From positions 30,603,278 to 30,667,277 of the forward strand of contig OY987302.1 in NCBI GenBank assembly GCA_963920635.1: a stretch of 64,000 nucleotides of DNA, given 5' to 3'. This document shows, piece by piece, positions 11,431 to 22,060 of this stretch (position 1 is its first letter; every line of letters starts with the position of its first letter). The stretch comes from Pseudeuparius sepicola (lineage: Eukaryota; Arthropoda; Insecta; Coleoptera; Anthribidae). The position numbers and the translations under genes were made by a program. The notes beneath the pieces are model-generated. The model searched no databases. It worked only from the letters and a program-made list of their open reading frames with translations, and was not told the origin of the DNA.

Positions 11431-12890
11431 GAGTAGGTAAGTCTCTGGGAGCGTTTACATAAACTATTTGGAAGTACTCTCAGATATACGACTTGTGGTA
11501 GTTTTACCTCTCCGTGTGGACCAGTGGCGCAACGAGGGGGGGGGGCTGCCAGGCTGCAGCCCCCCCCGAGCTCGTACCAACCAGGCGAAAAAGCGCTAAA
11601 CACTGCTAGATAAAAACAATACTACAGAGAAAACATATCATGGTGATGTAACTTTACAATTTCCAATGCCTCAGTTAAATTATCTGTCCTTAAAATTTCT
11701 AAAAAATTTCGCCTGCGGCGCATTTTAAGAAACGAACACCTGCTTTTAATTCCAACTTTAAAAATCAATAATCATTATGAGCCCACCAGGAAATAAATTT
11801 AAAATTAGATTGTAGATTCCTATCTATATTCTACATTTGGCCCTTTGAGGGGACATGTTACTTTATAGGATGTGGCAATAAATTTATAGGCACTAACTTA
11901 TATTTTTACTTCCACATCATTCAAGGAATTCTCTCTCGGGCTTTTATGTAAAAGAAAAAAAGGGTACCTAATACTTCTTACATTTACTGCATAGTTAAAT
12001 TATTATTATGGTTCGATAGTTAAAAAAGAAAAAAATACAATCAGTTGACTTGCATAATATGTTTTGCTAATATTAGGTTCATTAATTATTTGTAGTTCAT
12101 TAAAATGTTTGAATTTGAAAATTTGAAAATTTTCGCCTGCGGCGCAATTCTTGACAATAAAAATTGGACTACTTTTTCCCATCGACAAAGTGTATGTACG
12201 ACCCTGTAGGTACGCTGTATTTATCACTCCAAACCGATTGATATTGAAAAGCTAGGTAATTACTTTGTTCTCTCAAAAAAGCCAAAGACCATACCCTCGA
12301 CTATGCTCAATTTTTTCAAATTAAGGTTATACAGCGTTGCTCACTTTTATTATTATTATTATTAAGTAATTCTACACAAAAATATTAGTAACATTGTCAA
12401 CCAGCCCCCCCTGACAATAATTTCTGGTTGCGCCACTGGTGTGGACTATTCTAGAACAGATCGCTGGTAAAATTAATTATTAATTTTAGACCAAATAATA
12501 TGGGTTCAAGCAGACCAATAAAATAAAATAAGAAATAAAATAACCAAATAGTTCATTTTTGGCAATTTTTGAGCAGTAATTACAGTTGCCAGATGAACAA
12601 ACAACCACCTGCTTATTTTATGTATCTGTTTAAAGTCACCATTTATTTAATGAACTGCAAAATAAACATTTTTTTATATTGATTTTTTATAATAATATTA
12701 AATTTGCACTTTTTCACATTACACTTTTTGTCGGAACAAAAAGGCTTAAGCTTTGGCGTACAATGTTTGGTATGGATTCTTGAGATGAAAATATGCGAAT
12801 TCAATTGTCGTTTACTGAAGTCTATATCCATAAGATCCAGGATCTTCAAGTTGCAACTTCGCAACGTTACTTGAATACCATCTTTTTAAC
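11430..12890 (+). repeat. Left arm of a large inverted repeat
   Basis: Outside the hAT insertion, this arm is the inverted counterpart of 17100-17575. For example, acttgaagatcctggatctt at 17137 appears as its reverse complement near 12840, and gagcgtttacataaactatt near 11450 as its complement near 17550. The arms are 4-5 kb apart and about 80-90% alike by eye. Confidence 0.65.
11522..12438. mobile_element. hAT-type non-autonomous element, 917 bp
   Basis: The terminal inverted repeats are cagtggcgcaac and gttgcgccactg. The element is flanked by a perfect 8-bp target duplication, gtgtggac (11514-11521 and 12439-12446). Related loci at 17488-17500 and 24755-24770 carry the empty site with a single gtgtggac (as its complement), which proves insertion. 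A G/C-run with hairpin potential lies just inside the left end. Interior blocks such as gcctgcggcgca are shared with the hAT at 19380-20225. No transposase is encoded. Confidence 0.9.
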
Positions 12891-13760
12891 TGTACGTGCA
12901 CCTGCAATTGCCAATAATGAAACAATCCAATATATAATTTCAAACTTGTAATACCTCAAAAAATGTTGATTATACAGGGTGTATCTTTGATAGGTACAGA
13001 AATTTTAACCACGTAATCGGGGACGTTCATAAAACCGAAAAATGAAAAAAAAAAAAAAAATTTTACTCGATGTTTAGAAAATGGGGCAAATCAATCTTTA
13101 TCCGTGCTCAATGCACGCCGCTGGATCGTCACTAGAAGCACTTAGAGGGGAGGTCTAACCTCTCCCTAGGAGATGGAGGGGAATAACGTTAGATTAGGAA
13201 GGGGGAATACCGCGACGTTGCCGCATGTCAGAGTGGAATAAATCTGCTTGCAGAATTAGGTACCTAGGTACCTTTGAAAATTACTGCTGGTAGGTATCCA
13301 CGTTTTTTTTATGATGTCGGTTGCTGTGACGAACTGTTTATTGCTTTCTTCACAGGCGCACACAATAATTTAACAAACACGTCAGTTTTTATCACTTTAC
13401 TGTTATTTTAAGTCCCTAGGCAGCAGAAATGTATCCGAGCGCCGCTCGGAGAAGTTATTGCTAGAAAACTCATTGCTGATTTCACACTCATAATTTTTTG
13501 ACAAGTCTTTTGTGGAGTAGGTATCTATCTACCTACCTATTTTACAACTGATTTTCAGGCCGCAATTTTTTTATCCTAATAATTAGCCATCTCTTGGGAC
13601 ACCTTGGGATAATAAATTTCTGATCGGCAATCAACTGAATAAAGTATTTGTTTTAAAATACAAATTATCTGTAAAAATTGCAAATTTCCACAACCACCCA
13701 TGGGGTAGAGCAGCGGCGCGTTACTTTTTTTTAGCGGGTGTTCGCCTGTAGCCCTATCAT

Positions 13761-14079
13761 CCCGAAAAAAGTGGGGGAAGACTGTAATTTGACGTGAATT
13801 TAACGCGCGGCTTCGATTTGTTCATAGTTTTTAATATTTTTCAACCCTTGCCCGATAGTGCGCCACCTTTAAACCCCCTCAGGGTTGTGGTCCTATGTAT
13901 TATCTACTTTTAAAAAATTATTCAGTTCCGAAAAAAGTGGGGGAAGACTGTCATTTGATGTGAATTTAACGCGCGGCCCCGATTTGTTCATCGTTTTTAA
14001 TATTTTTCTACCCTTGCCCGATGGTGCGCCACTTTTAAACCCCCTCAGGGTTGTTGTCCTGTCTATTGTCTACTTTTAA
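13761..14079 (+). repeat. 166-bp tandem repeat, two copies
   Basis: The unit starting ccgaaaaaagtgggggaaga at 13762 recurs at 13928, sharing gaatttaacgcgcgg, cccttgcccgat and aaccccctcagggttg. A third diverged partial copy starts near 14324 (ccgaaaatagttgggg), beyond the MITE inserted at 14079. Confidence 0.8.
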
Positions 14080-14203
14080 TAGTATATTACACACCGAGGT
14101 GTCTCGAGATAAAGTTAACCTCGGCGCTTCGCACCTCGGTTAACTATTTAATCTCTCGACAGTAATGAAACACTTCCCACCTCGGTGTGTAATATACTAT
14201 TAG
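14079..14203. mobile_element. Palindromic MITE, ~125 bp
   Basis: Termini agtatattacacaccgaggt and its exact inverted complement. The inner part again pairs with itself (gttaacctcgg with ccgaggttaac-like, and tctcgaga with tctcgaca). The whole element can fold as one long hairpin. It splits the tandem repeat around it. Confidence 0.8.
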
Positions 14204-14439
14204 GTATCTCGCTTACTTCCCGCGGGCGGGAAGTAAAAGTAATAAAATTGACACTTTCAAACTTCTAAAAAGTCAGAAAAGTCGACATTACATACATGGT
14301 TGTAAATAAAAAATTATTCGGTTCCGAAAATAGTTGGGGAAGGCTGTCAAATTGGCGTGCTTATCATTTCCGCATTTTTTTAACCCTTTGCCATTTCGGA
14401 ACTCTCTCAAGTTAATTCCTTACCATTCCCCTTACTTTT

Positions 14440-15300
14440 CGTAAAAATTTGGTGGCGAAATGTCGCGTAATGTCCCCAAAAACCGAAAAACAGCGACTCC
14501 TGGTGAATTTAAGCTTCTGCGTGCCCTTGACTACTGCCCGTAATTCCTTCGCCGAGATTCGCCAGGCGCGGGCATATGACGTTGGCGTCGGGCGCTGGCA
14601 TCCGACGCCAACTTCACACAAAAAGACGCCGCGCTGAATCGCGCAATAATTACAATTACGAATGAATTCACTGGCACTGATTCACTCGATTTTGCTCCAT
14701 TTCCACGCCGCGCGGCCCGGCCGACCTACTAAATTACAGCTGGGCGAGGAGCGCAACCGCGGGGCGCCGGATACACACTTGACATCGACACTACAGGTGA
14801 TCCCCACTACTCATAACTTGTGCGCGATATTAGCCAATCGCGGCTCACGGCACCTACTTCTCTCGGGGCGGCGCTACTATGTTGCCAAGTGTGCTGAAAA
14901 TTTACCTGATTTAGTAATTTAATTCCGTATAAATTTAATTGTGTAGTGGATTTTTACATGGATTTACCCGTTTTTGTGCGTAATAATTATACGAGATAGT
15001 AGATTAACTTATAACGAATGAAACCCCGTATAAATCCGCGAAAATCAAAAATCGGATTTAAGGGACTTTAAGTCAGTTTGGGGACATGTCGGCATAAACG
15101 GCAACACCGAATAGTGGTATTGAATGGTATGGGGGAAAGCTTGTGCGCACGCACGCCGTCTCCGTCACCGTACCGCCGCGCCGTAGCCGACGCGCTAGTC
15201 GAAGATCGTCCGTCCGATTATGGGATTTAACAGCTGATTGATATCGATCCGCGTCCGCCTGTAATTTTTGGGAGCGCCAGCTTCAACAAGCAATTTATTA
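14440..15300. other. GC-rich block inside the TIR element
   Basis: Unlike its surroundings, this stretch is GC- and CpG-rich, for example around 14560-14600, 14700-14770 and 15140-15260. Short ORFs on both strands are not recognisable. It could be captured host DNA, such as a promoter or first exon, but I see no clear gene. Confidence 0.35.
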
Positions 15301-15529
15301 TTATACAGAATGCCTTACGTGTGGCTATTCTGTGGTATAACAATTCTGATTCCAAAACGTGGACGCGTATGCAAACGTCGCGTCTTGCTAACCGATATTG
15401 TTCCGTTACTTTGCTTTGTTTTACGAACTGTCGTCGGAAGTGAACCTGCTTCTGTACATTTTTCCAGATCCGTTCGCCATTTTTTTGGACCAGCAGTGAT
15501 GTCCAAACCTGTTGCAATTGCCGCTACGA

Positions 15530-16345
15530 ATTTGCAGTGAAATAACAAGTGATTTTTTCATATTTCCGTTAAGAAATGCAGTGTTAAACATTCGCGGCCT
15601 TCGTATGAAAACAGTGCTAGATAGGTTCCTACTAGGTACCCCAATTACACGCGAGGATAAAAGAAGCAGCTTCAAGGGTTCGCGAAAATTCGGGTTTTAT
15701 TAGACGCATACGGTATGGATCTAATTGTACAATCCACCTAGTCGAGTCCCCGTTGGAATAAATCAGCTGAGGGAAACCGAGACGTCCCTAATATTTGGCA
15801 TCGCGCCGCTTTAAGTGTGCAGTGAAAAAAAAAACAAGTGTTTTGTTCGTATTTCCGTAAAAAGAGACTACGAAGTGTTATACCTTCGCGACCATCGTAT
15901 AAAAACAGTGCCACTAGTTAGGTAGGTACTTAGTGCTTTATGTGATTTTGTGAAGATTTTTGGATAGTATCTAAACACAAGAAAATAGTAAAAATAATCT
16001 ATGCATCTCAAAGGTAGGCTTTTTCATGCTATTCGTCGAGCTATTCGCTAAAAGAACCTTTAAGGAGTTGTCCAAAAATTATTTATTTATTTATTTAATC
16101 TCCACATACACCAAATGATACATGGTTGCGTCAATATTCTTCAAATACTGCGAAAAAGCCTCGGAAAAAGCGATTCGACTGGCAACCAGTTACCTAGTGC
16201 TTCTTGTGATTTTCGAGAGGATTTTTGGATAACATAAGAAAGGAGTACGACACCCACAAGGAAAATCATCCAGGCATCCGAAAGGTAGTTTTTTTGCATG
16301 CTATTCGCTAAAAGAACCATTAAAGATTTGTTCAAAAATTAGTTG
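15530..16345 (+). repeat. Degenerate ~270-bp tandem repeat
   Basis: A block at 15535-15640 (cagtgaaataacaagtg, ttcgcggccttcgta, aaaacagtgc) recurs at 15820-15935. A second block at 15935-16080 (agtgctttatgtgatttt, tgctattcg, ctaaaagaacc) recurs at 16190-16340. Together they describe two or three diverged copies of about 260-285 bp. Confidence 0.6.
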
Positions 16346-16668
16346 AAAGACTAGTCCTGAAATACTGTGAAAGAGCTATACGTCTGACAATGCTGCACGG
16401 CGGAATTGGGGGGGATCCGCCGGAACCGGCCTCAGTTCCAGCTGGTCCCGGCAAGGTCAAGGACCCATGGCCGTAGCGTCGGAAAAAGGGGTTTTAATAG
16501 CGTTTTAAAAAAAAATATTTCTGACGTTAATATGCACTTTAGAAAAATTTTAATTGCATAGGCGTAAAAAGTGCATTTTTCCCGACCTGCCCTTAAAATT
16601 TCTGTACTTATCAAAGTTACACCCTGTATAATATATAATTTCAAACTTGTAATACCTCAAAAAATGTT

Positions 16669-17094
16669 AGTAGGGGAAAATTCGTAAGAAGAAGATTTAG
16701 TGACTTGGCTACATTTTTATATTTACTTATATAATAGAAGAACATATTTCGTACCTTCTGTGACAATTTTTCAAGCACATTTATATTCTTCTGTAGAACT
16801 TGAAAAGCGTTTTTTTTTTAATTTTCTAAAATGCGCTTCTAGTATCGCATCCCGTGAAACGATGCATCTTCGAAAAAGTCTGCCCTAATTTTTGTACAAT
16901 TTTGTTTATGGAAATGAAATGTTTATTTATTTTATAGATTTTAGATTTTAACGTGCATAGTAGTAGATAGGTGCATACGTTTCGTGACTTTTTAAAATCA
17001 CGCAAAAACAAAGAGCTGTAAACATAAAAATGTGACCATAGTCACTAAACGCAATGGCCACCAAATCTAATAAACCTTCTTCGATCTTCCCCCT
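16669..17094. other. No gene seen
   Basis: AT-rich spacer between the 3.7 kb TIR element and the inverted-repeat arm. No recognisable coding sequence. Confidence 0.5.
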
Positions 17095-17608
17095 ACTGAT
17101 TGTGCTTTTTATCAAGTAATGTTGCGAAGTCACAACTTGAAGATCCTGGATCTTATGGATGGACTTCAGTAAACGACAACTGGCTTCCCATATATTTTCT
17201 TCCCAAGAATCCATACCACACATTGTACGCCAAAGTTTAAGCGTTTTTGTTTCGACAAAAACTGTAATACGAAAAATTGCAACTGTATCTGTATGATAAA
17301 TAAAATAAGCAGGTGGTGGTTTGTTCATCTGCGGCAACTGTAACAATTACTGCTCAAAAATTGTCAAAAAATCAACTATTTGGTTATTTTATTTCTTATT
17401 TTATTTTTTTTGGTCTGCTTGAACCCACATTATTTGGTCTAAAATTATTAATTTATTTTACCAGCGATCTGTTATAGCAGAATAGTCCACACGGAGAGGT
17501 AAAACTATCACAAGTCGCATATCTGATGAGAGTACTTCCAAATAGTTTATGTAAACGCTCCCAGAGACGTACCAATTTCATTACACTTTTTATAACATTG
17601 CAATTTTC
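17095..17608 (-). repeat. Right arm of the large inverted repeat
   Basis: Inverted counterpart of 11430-12890 minus the hAT. It holds the uninterrupted sequence at the hAT target (tagtccacacgg, around 17488-17500). Its outer part 17439-17608 is repeated directly at 24708-24876 in unit 2. Confidence 0.65.
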
Positions 17609-18203
17609 AAAGCCAGTTATATTGAGTTTTTAAAATTTATAAATTATTCATATTTATTTACCTCCGAAAAAGGCCGTTGCTGATGCAACACAAAAGAGCA
17701 AAAGCACTATTAGAAATATCTACTAAAAACTTTTATCGTATATCATAACCAGTAATCAGAATTTAAAGTTGGAGTGGAGGCTAATTATTTTAAAAAATCG
17801 TTCGGTAATATTTACGGCAAAACTATTGTTTTCAAATAAATTTTATTTAGAAATAAATACTACGCGACAGATCTTTGGGGGGCTAAAGCCCCAAGCTCCC
17901 CCCCCCTGGTCCACTGATCATAACGCACAAAAATCACCAGTCACCTTCATGACCGCACTTCCCGAGTTTATTGCCTAAGCCGCGTGCTGTTCCTTAGAAC
18001 ATCAGAAGCGATAGGAAAATAACGCGATGCGACTGCTATTCTTGCGGTGTTGTCAAATTTCGGATGCCACTTAATCTAACGTGTAAGAACTAATATACAC
18101 CAGAAACGTTCTGGATGTCACGAGTCGATGGAGTAAAATTATCCAGAGTATATTTAATATACAAAACCGCGCAACTCGCGCGCCACCTGGTATATATACA
18201 CCG
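17608..18203 (+). repeat. Duplicated block with hAT-like terminus
   Basis: Identical in layout to 25979-26576. Near 17877-17918 it contains a run of G and a run of C around ctaaagccccaag, and ends ctggtccactg. On the minus strand this begins cagtggaccagggggg, which resembles a hAT terminus, so a truncated hAT relative is likely. No protein is encoded. Confidence 0.5.
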
Positions 18204-19379
18204 ACATGCAGTAAGGTTTGCCTAAAAAGATATAATCTTTCTCTCGTAACAAACCTTACTGCAGCTCAACACAGGAGGGTGTTTAAACGTAGTAAACTTT
18301 GTCTGCAATTTCGCATTTTAACACACTTCCTAATCATTATTAGCACTATGTAAATTATAATATTATATTATACTGGTTTATTAAGTAGTATTATTAGGTA
18401 GGTAATGTTTTGAGAGCAGAAATGATTGAAAATAAAATAAGAAGTAGGTACAAAATCAAACTAACATTTTATAAGCACAGGCACTTGAAACGAAAAAAAA
18501 TTAATACCTATCTACGTTTAAAGGTGGCAGACAGCTACATTGTTTCAAAGAAATACTACAAATAAAGTAACAAGTAAAAAGACATAAAACCGTTTAAAGA
18601 CAATTTTGGGACAATTATTATTTGAAATGGACATAAATGTAGGCCCGGAAAACTATTTATTTACTTTAAGGTTGAACTCGCAGTGTATTAAAGTAGAAAT
18701 CTTTTGGACCCGTTTTTTTCCGTTATTTTCCAACCAATTTTGATGATTTTTTTTTCATTGTATTTAGAAAAGTAATAGCAAGAGATTTACCTTTTTGATA
18801 TTCTGATTTATTTATTCAAAAATCGTATTTCTAGGCCGAAAATCAAAATTCTAAAACCATCAATCGATCGGTACAACGTCTCTAAACAGTTTCCTTTTTT
18901 TAAATCGGCAATAAAGTGAAAAATGACAGTAAAAAATGGGATTTAGTGACATTTTCTTTCATTTTGTTCGGCTGGCGTACTCCCCTACGTATGGAACGCG
19001 GAGAGGGGCATCGCCGGGGTCGTACGTGACTTGTACCTCCCCTCTCTAGGCAGCGGACATCATAGGCGATGCAGTTTTTATTGCTTTTTAAAAAATATGA
19101 TAATTTCGTCGTTCCAGAATTAGCTCAGGAAGTGGTTTGTCGGTTTAACAGCGACGGATTTCCGATATTTCGTGTATGCTTTGGTGTTATTATTGTGTTG
19201 TTTTGTTGATACGTTCTTTTTGAACATTTTGTTGTTTTGTTTTTGACATTGCCGCTGTTATTTTTGCTGTTAGTGTTGTTGTTTTGTTATCATATTGTTG
19301 ACTTAACGTTGGCTATAAAAGGTCGCGAAGAGAACCGAAAAGCAGAAGGATTTCTGTTAGGAAAATTTTGCTATTGACT

Positions 19380-20225
19380 CAGGGCCTAGCCAGGGGGGGG
19401 GGCAAGGCAGGGCATTGCCCTGCCTGGCAATAAGTTTGCCCTGCCTGAGCCACAAGTTCAACGGTCACCTCACCAGGGCAGACTTCATGATGATTTTTCA
19501 ATTTATTATATACTTCATTTAAACTGAATTGGTCCTTAACTTCGAAAAAAAAATTGTCTGCGGCGCATTTTAGTAAGCAGACACCTCCAAGTAGGTACTA
19601 TTTTTATTACCCGCTTAAAAAACAACAATCTTTATTGCCCCACCTTCAAACAAATTGCAATTTACCCATACCTACCTACTACATTGGCCAGCCAGAAAAT
19701 TTTTGCAAAAATTATAGACATAATGTGTCCCTTTGAAAAAATATGATAATTTATAGGGCACTATGAGCACTAACTTTTATTTTTACTTCCACATCACAAA
19801 AGGCGGTGTTCAGTGTTGTTATTGATAATTTTTGCTGGATTTTTGTCAGTTAAAAATCAACAATAAAATCGAAATTTGATACCTAACACATTTTTGTCTC
19901 CTACTCTATGAAAGAAAACAGAGTATTCTTGCTTACTGCACAAATGATTATGCGCCCGCATAATTAGCGAAAAAAATTACCTACCATTGACTTAAAATTG
20001 TATATTCCTATTATATTTGACCTTGAAAATTTCAGGAATTTTCGCCTGCGGCGCAATTTTTTATAATAAAAATTATATTCAATTTTTTTACCCTCCCCCC
20101 TCCCCTCCTCTCCCCACCAACAAAGTAACGCCCTGTAGGTACCTATCCCTCACTTCTCAAATGTGTACTGCCCTGACAGGAAAGTCCTTTGTCCTGCCTG
20201 AAGTTTCTGTCTGGCTACGGCCCTG
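19380..20225 (+). mobile_element. hAT-type non-autonomous element, 846 bp
   Basis: Left end cagggcctagccaggggg; right end ctggctacggccctg, its imperfect inverted complement. The 8-bp flanks are tattgact (19372-19379) and tattgaca (20226-20233), 7 of 8 identical, as expected for an old hAT insertion. A strong subterminal hairpin (gcagggcattgccctgc) lies inside the left end. The interior is AT-rich with two gcctgcggcgca-like blocks and no transposase. Confidence 0.88.
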
Positions 20226-20233
20226 TATTGACA

Positions 20234-20628
20234 TTATTATATGATTCACTACTTGTATACCTAACATAATTTATTTATTAATATAAACAATAGAAAGGGG
20301 TGTTTAAAAACAAGGTGCCATAATTTCTGGTACAAATAGAATGTAACAAAATAATGGTCTTTTCCTAGTTTTTTGTTTTTGAGATACTTAATCGAATTTT
20401 GGTTATGTCTTGGTACAAACGTGTTTTTTAGTAGGTATGCTAATTTTGCCGGTATAAGCCATAATAATCGTATCTAATGGACAAAATTTCACAGTTCCTT
20501 TGGGGCCAAAATCAAATTTTATATAGCGGGATAAAAATTTGATAAACTAGGTAAATTCACATTATTATAATCATTTGATGGGCAAAATATCAGGTTGAGG
20601 ACAAAAACAACAATATCTGTTTTTTTTA
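20234..20628. other. No gene seen
   Basis: 395 bases of AT-rich sequence between the hAT and the PLE 3' end, present in unit 2 only because unit 1 has a deletion here. Confidence 0.5.
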
Positions 20629-20676
20629 GAATGTGCCGACTTTTCGAAGTATATTTTTCGTCTTCTTCAGGGCTAA
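20629..20676 (-). ncRNA. Degenerate hammerhead-like motif at PLE 3' end, copy 2
   Basis: Same arrangement as at 6251-6306, with one base change in the stem region (gccgac for gtcgac). It lies downstream of the minus-strand PLE copy 2. Imperfect core pairing, so decayed. Confidence 0.3.
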
Positions 20677-21157
20677 AAATGCTAACTATAGTGTATATGA
20701 TACAACAATAAATTACATAAACATATAACAACTATATAGGTACGCTTGGAAAGTTAGGATAACTTGAGAACAACCATAACTATGTGTACAAACAAAAGTA
20801 AAAGAAACAATACAAAAATACAGAGTACTCACCTATTGTATATCACAGATATTTAAGTCAATTATACAAAATTTCATAGAGCACATAGGTATCACAGGAT
20901 AAAATGATACAGAAACGAAACCAAATCATTTGTTAGTCAAAGTTGGCGATCAATGTAGAACGTAAATATATTTATGGTCGGGACGTCAACGTGAACAGCT
21001 ATATAATTAGATTTTTTTCCCCAAAAAACCTCAGTATGTTACAACAAAAAATTAGTTCGGTAGATATCAAGTTATGGATTATTTTTTTATAATTTAACTA
21101 CTTATTTTACAGTTATATACTGGGTGTATTCATTTTACTACCTGTAACCATTATCTT
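20677..21157 (-). mobile_element. PLE 3' untranslated region, copy 2
   Basis: Duplicate of 6307-6793 with small indels. No ORF. Confidence 0.6.
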
Positions 21158-21945
21158 TTACTTTTGCAAATTTGATGTATATATCATTAACAGGCCTTTA
21201 TAAATATTACTTAGACCTGCTACATCAGTTCTAAAATTCACCGTTGACTTTGTAGATATGTGAATCATCTCACTAATAGTTCTTTTATAATAATATGGCT
21301 CTCTGTCTAGAATCTTTACTTCATCAAAGTCAAAACCATCTTTTGTCAAAAAATGGTGCTGTGCTAAGGCAGTTTTTTCAAATTTGTTTTTTTTTTCTCT
21401 CACGACAATTATATTGATGTTGGTAGACTCGATTTTTTAAATACTGTTTTGTAATACCAATGTAACACTTATTGCAATTTTTGCAATTGATTTGATGCAC
21501 TAAATTGGAATTGACCATGTGAGGTGTTTTGTCTTTTAAACATGATAATATAGATTTTACCTGTCTGACAGGATAAAGAGGGTGACTAGATTTAAACACC
21601 TTTTCTATTTTTTCTGACAAATTGCGGATGTATGGAAACTTAAAATATAATGGATAGTTGTTTAATTTTAAAATTGATTTTATTTTTTCTTTGTTTTGTT
21701 TGTGAAAATGAGGACTGCTGAGAGAGGCTGATCTACGTATTAAATTTTTAATAGTAATAACTTTATGTGACTGTGGATGACCGGACAAATAATTCAGCAC
21801 TCTCTCTGAGCTTGTTGGTTTGGTGTACCAGTTGGTGGACAATGTACCTACATGATCTCTGACAACCAAAACATCCAAAAACGGGAGTTGATCATCAGAT
21901 TCTGTTTCCATTGTAAATTGTATCTGTGGATGAAAATTGTTAATA
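21158..21945 (-). pseudogene. Penelope-like element: RT C-terminus plus GIY-YIG endonuclease (broken), copy 2
   Basis: Duplicate of 6794-7580 with few amino-acid changes (for example STNWYTKPTSSERV and LTKDGFDFDEV). The first ORF is 21911-21378 and the second 21403-21158. The frame breaks in the same A-run, which here has 10 bases against 8 in copy 1. A run of 9 would join the two frames in either copy, so the two copies appear to have suffered different indels. RT palm missing, so 5'-truncated like copy 1. Confidence 0.85.
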
Positions 21946-22060
21946 GTCTAATTAAATTACGAAAAAAAGACCCCTCGAGCTTGCATTAAATTGTAACTGG
22001 ATGAAACAAATTCTATCATATGTATTTTGATGCGCTCTGTCCAAAAAAATAAAAAATAAA

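Larger units (their letters stand above)
12968..16632. mobile_element. 3.7 kb TIR element with internal repeats
   Basis: Left end tatacagggtgtatctttga; right end its inverted complement (tcaaagttacaccctgtata). Similarity extends about 40 bases through acagaaattttaa. A 38-bp direct repeat (ataatttcaaacttgtaata core) flanks it at 12930-12967 and 16631-16668, longer than any normal target duplication. The interior holds a 166-bp tandem repeat, a small palindromic MITE, a GC-rich block and a ~270-bp degenerate tandem repeat. No transposase is seen. It may be a non-autonomous carrier of other DNA. Confidence 0.55.
5011..18203 (+). repeat. Tandem duplication, unit 1 (13.2 kb)
   Basis: Sequence from 5011 reappears from 18204 in the same order and orientation, with only scattered differences. 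The unit 1 end (…tatatacaccg, 18203) joins directly to the unit 2 start (acatgcag, 18204). The same unit end recurs at 26576, where it continues into different DNA (gaactaaa). Unit 1 contains a truncated hAT, the PLE 3' half, the 7695-10539 TIR element and an extra block of about 7 kb (10447-17438). It lacks about 1.1 kb present in unit 2 at 24877-25978. Both copies begin with a 13-bp hairpin stem (gcagtaaggtttg and its complement, 5015-5071). Confidence 0.85.

Noticed and set aside
14412..14922. Overlapping ORFs on both strands in the GC-rich block as genes
   Set aside because: GC-rich DNA has few stops by chance; none shows domain features or consistent starts.
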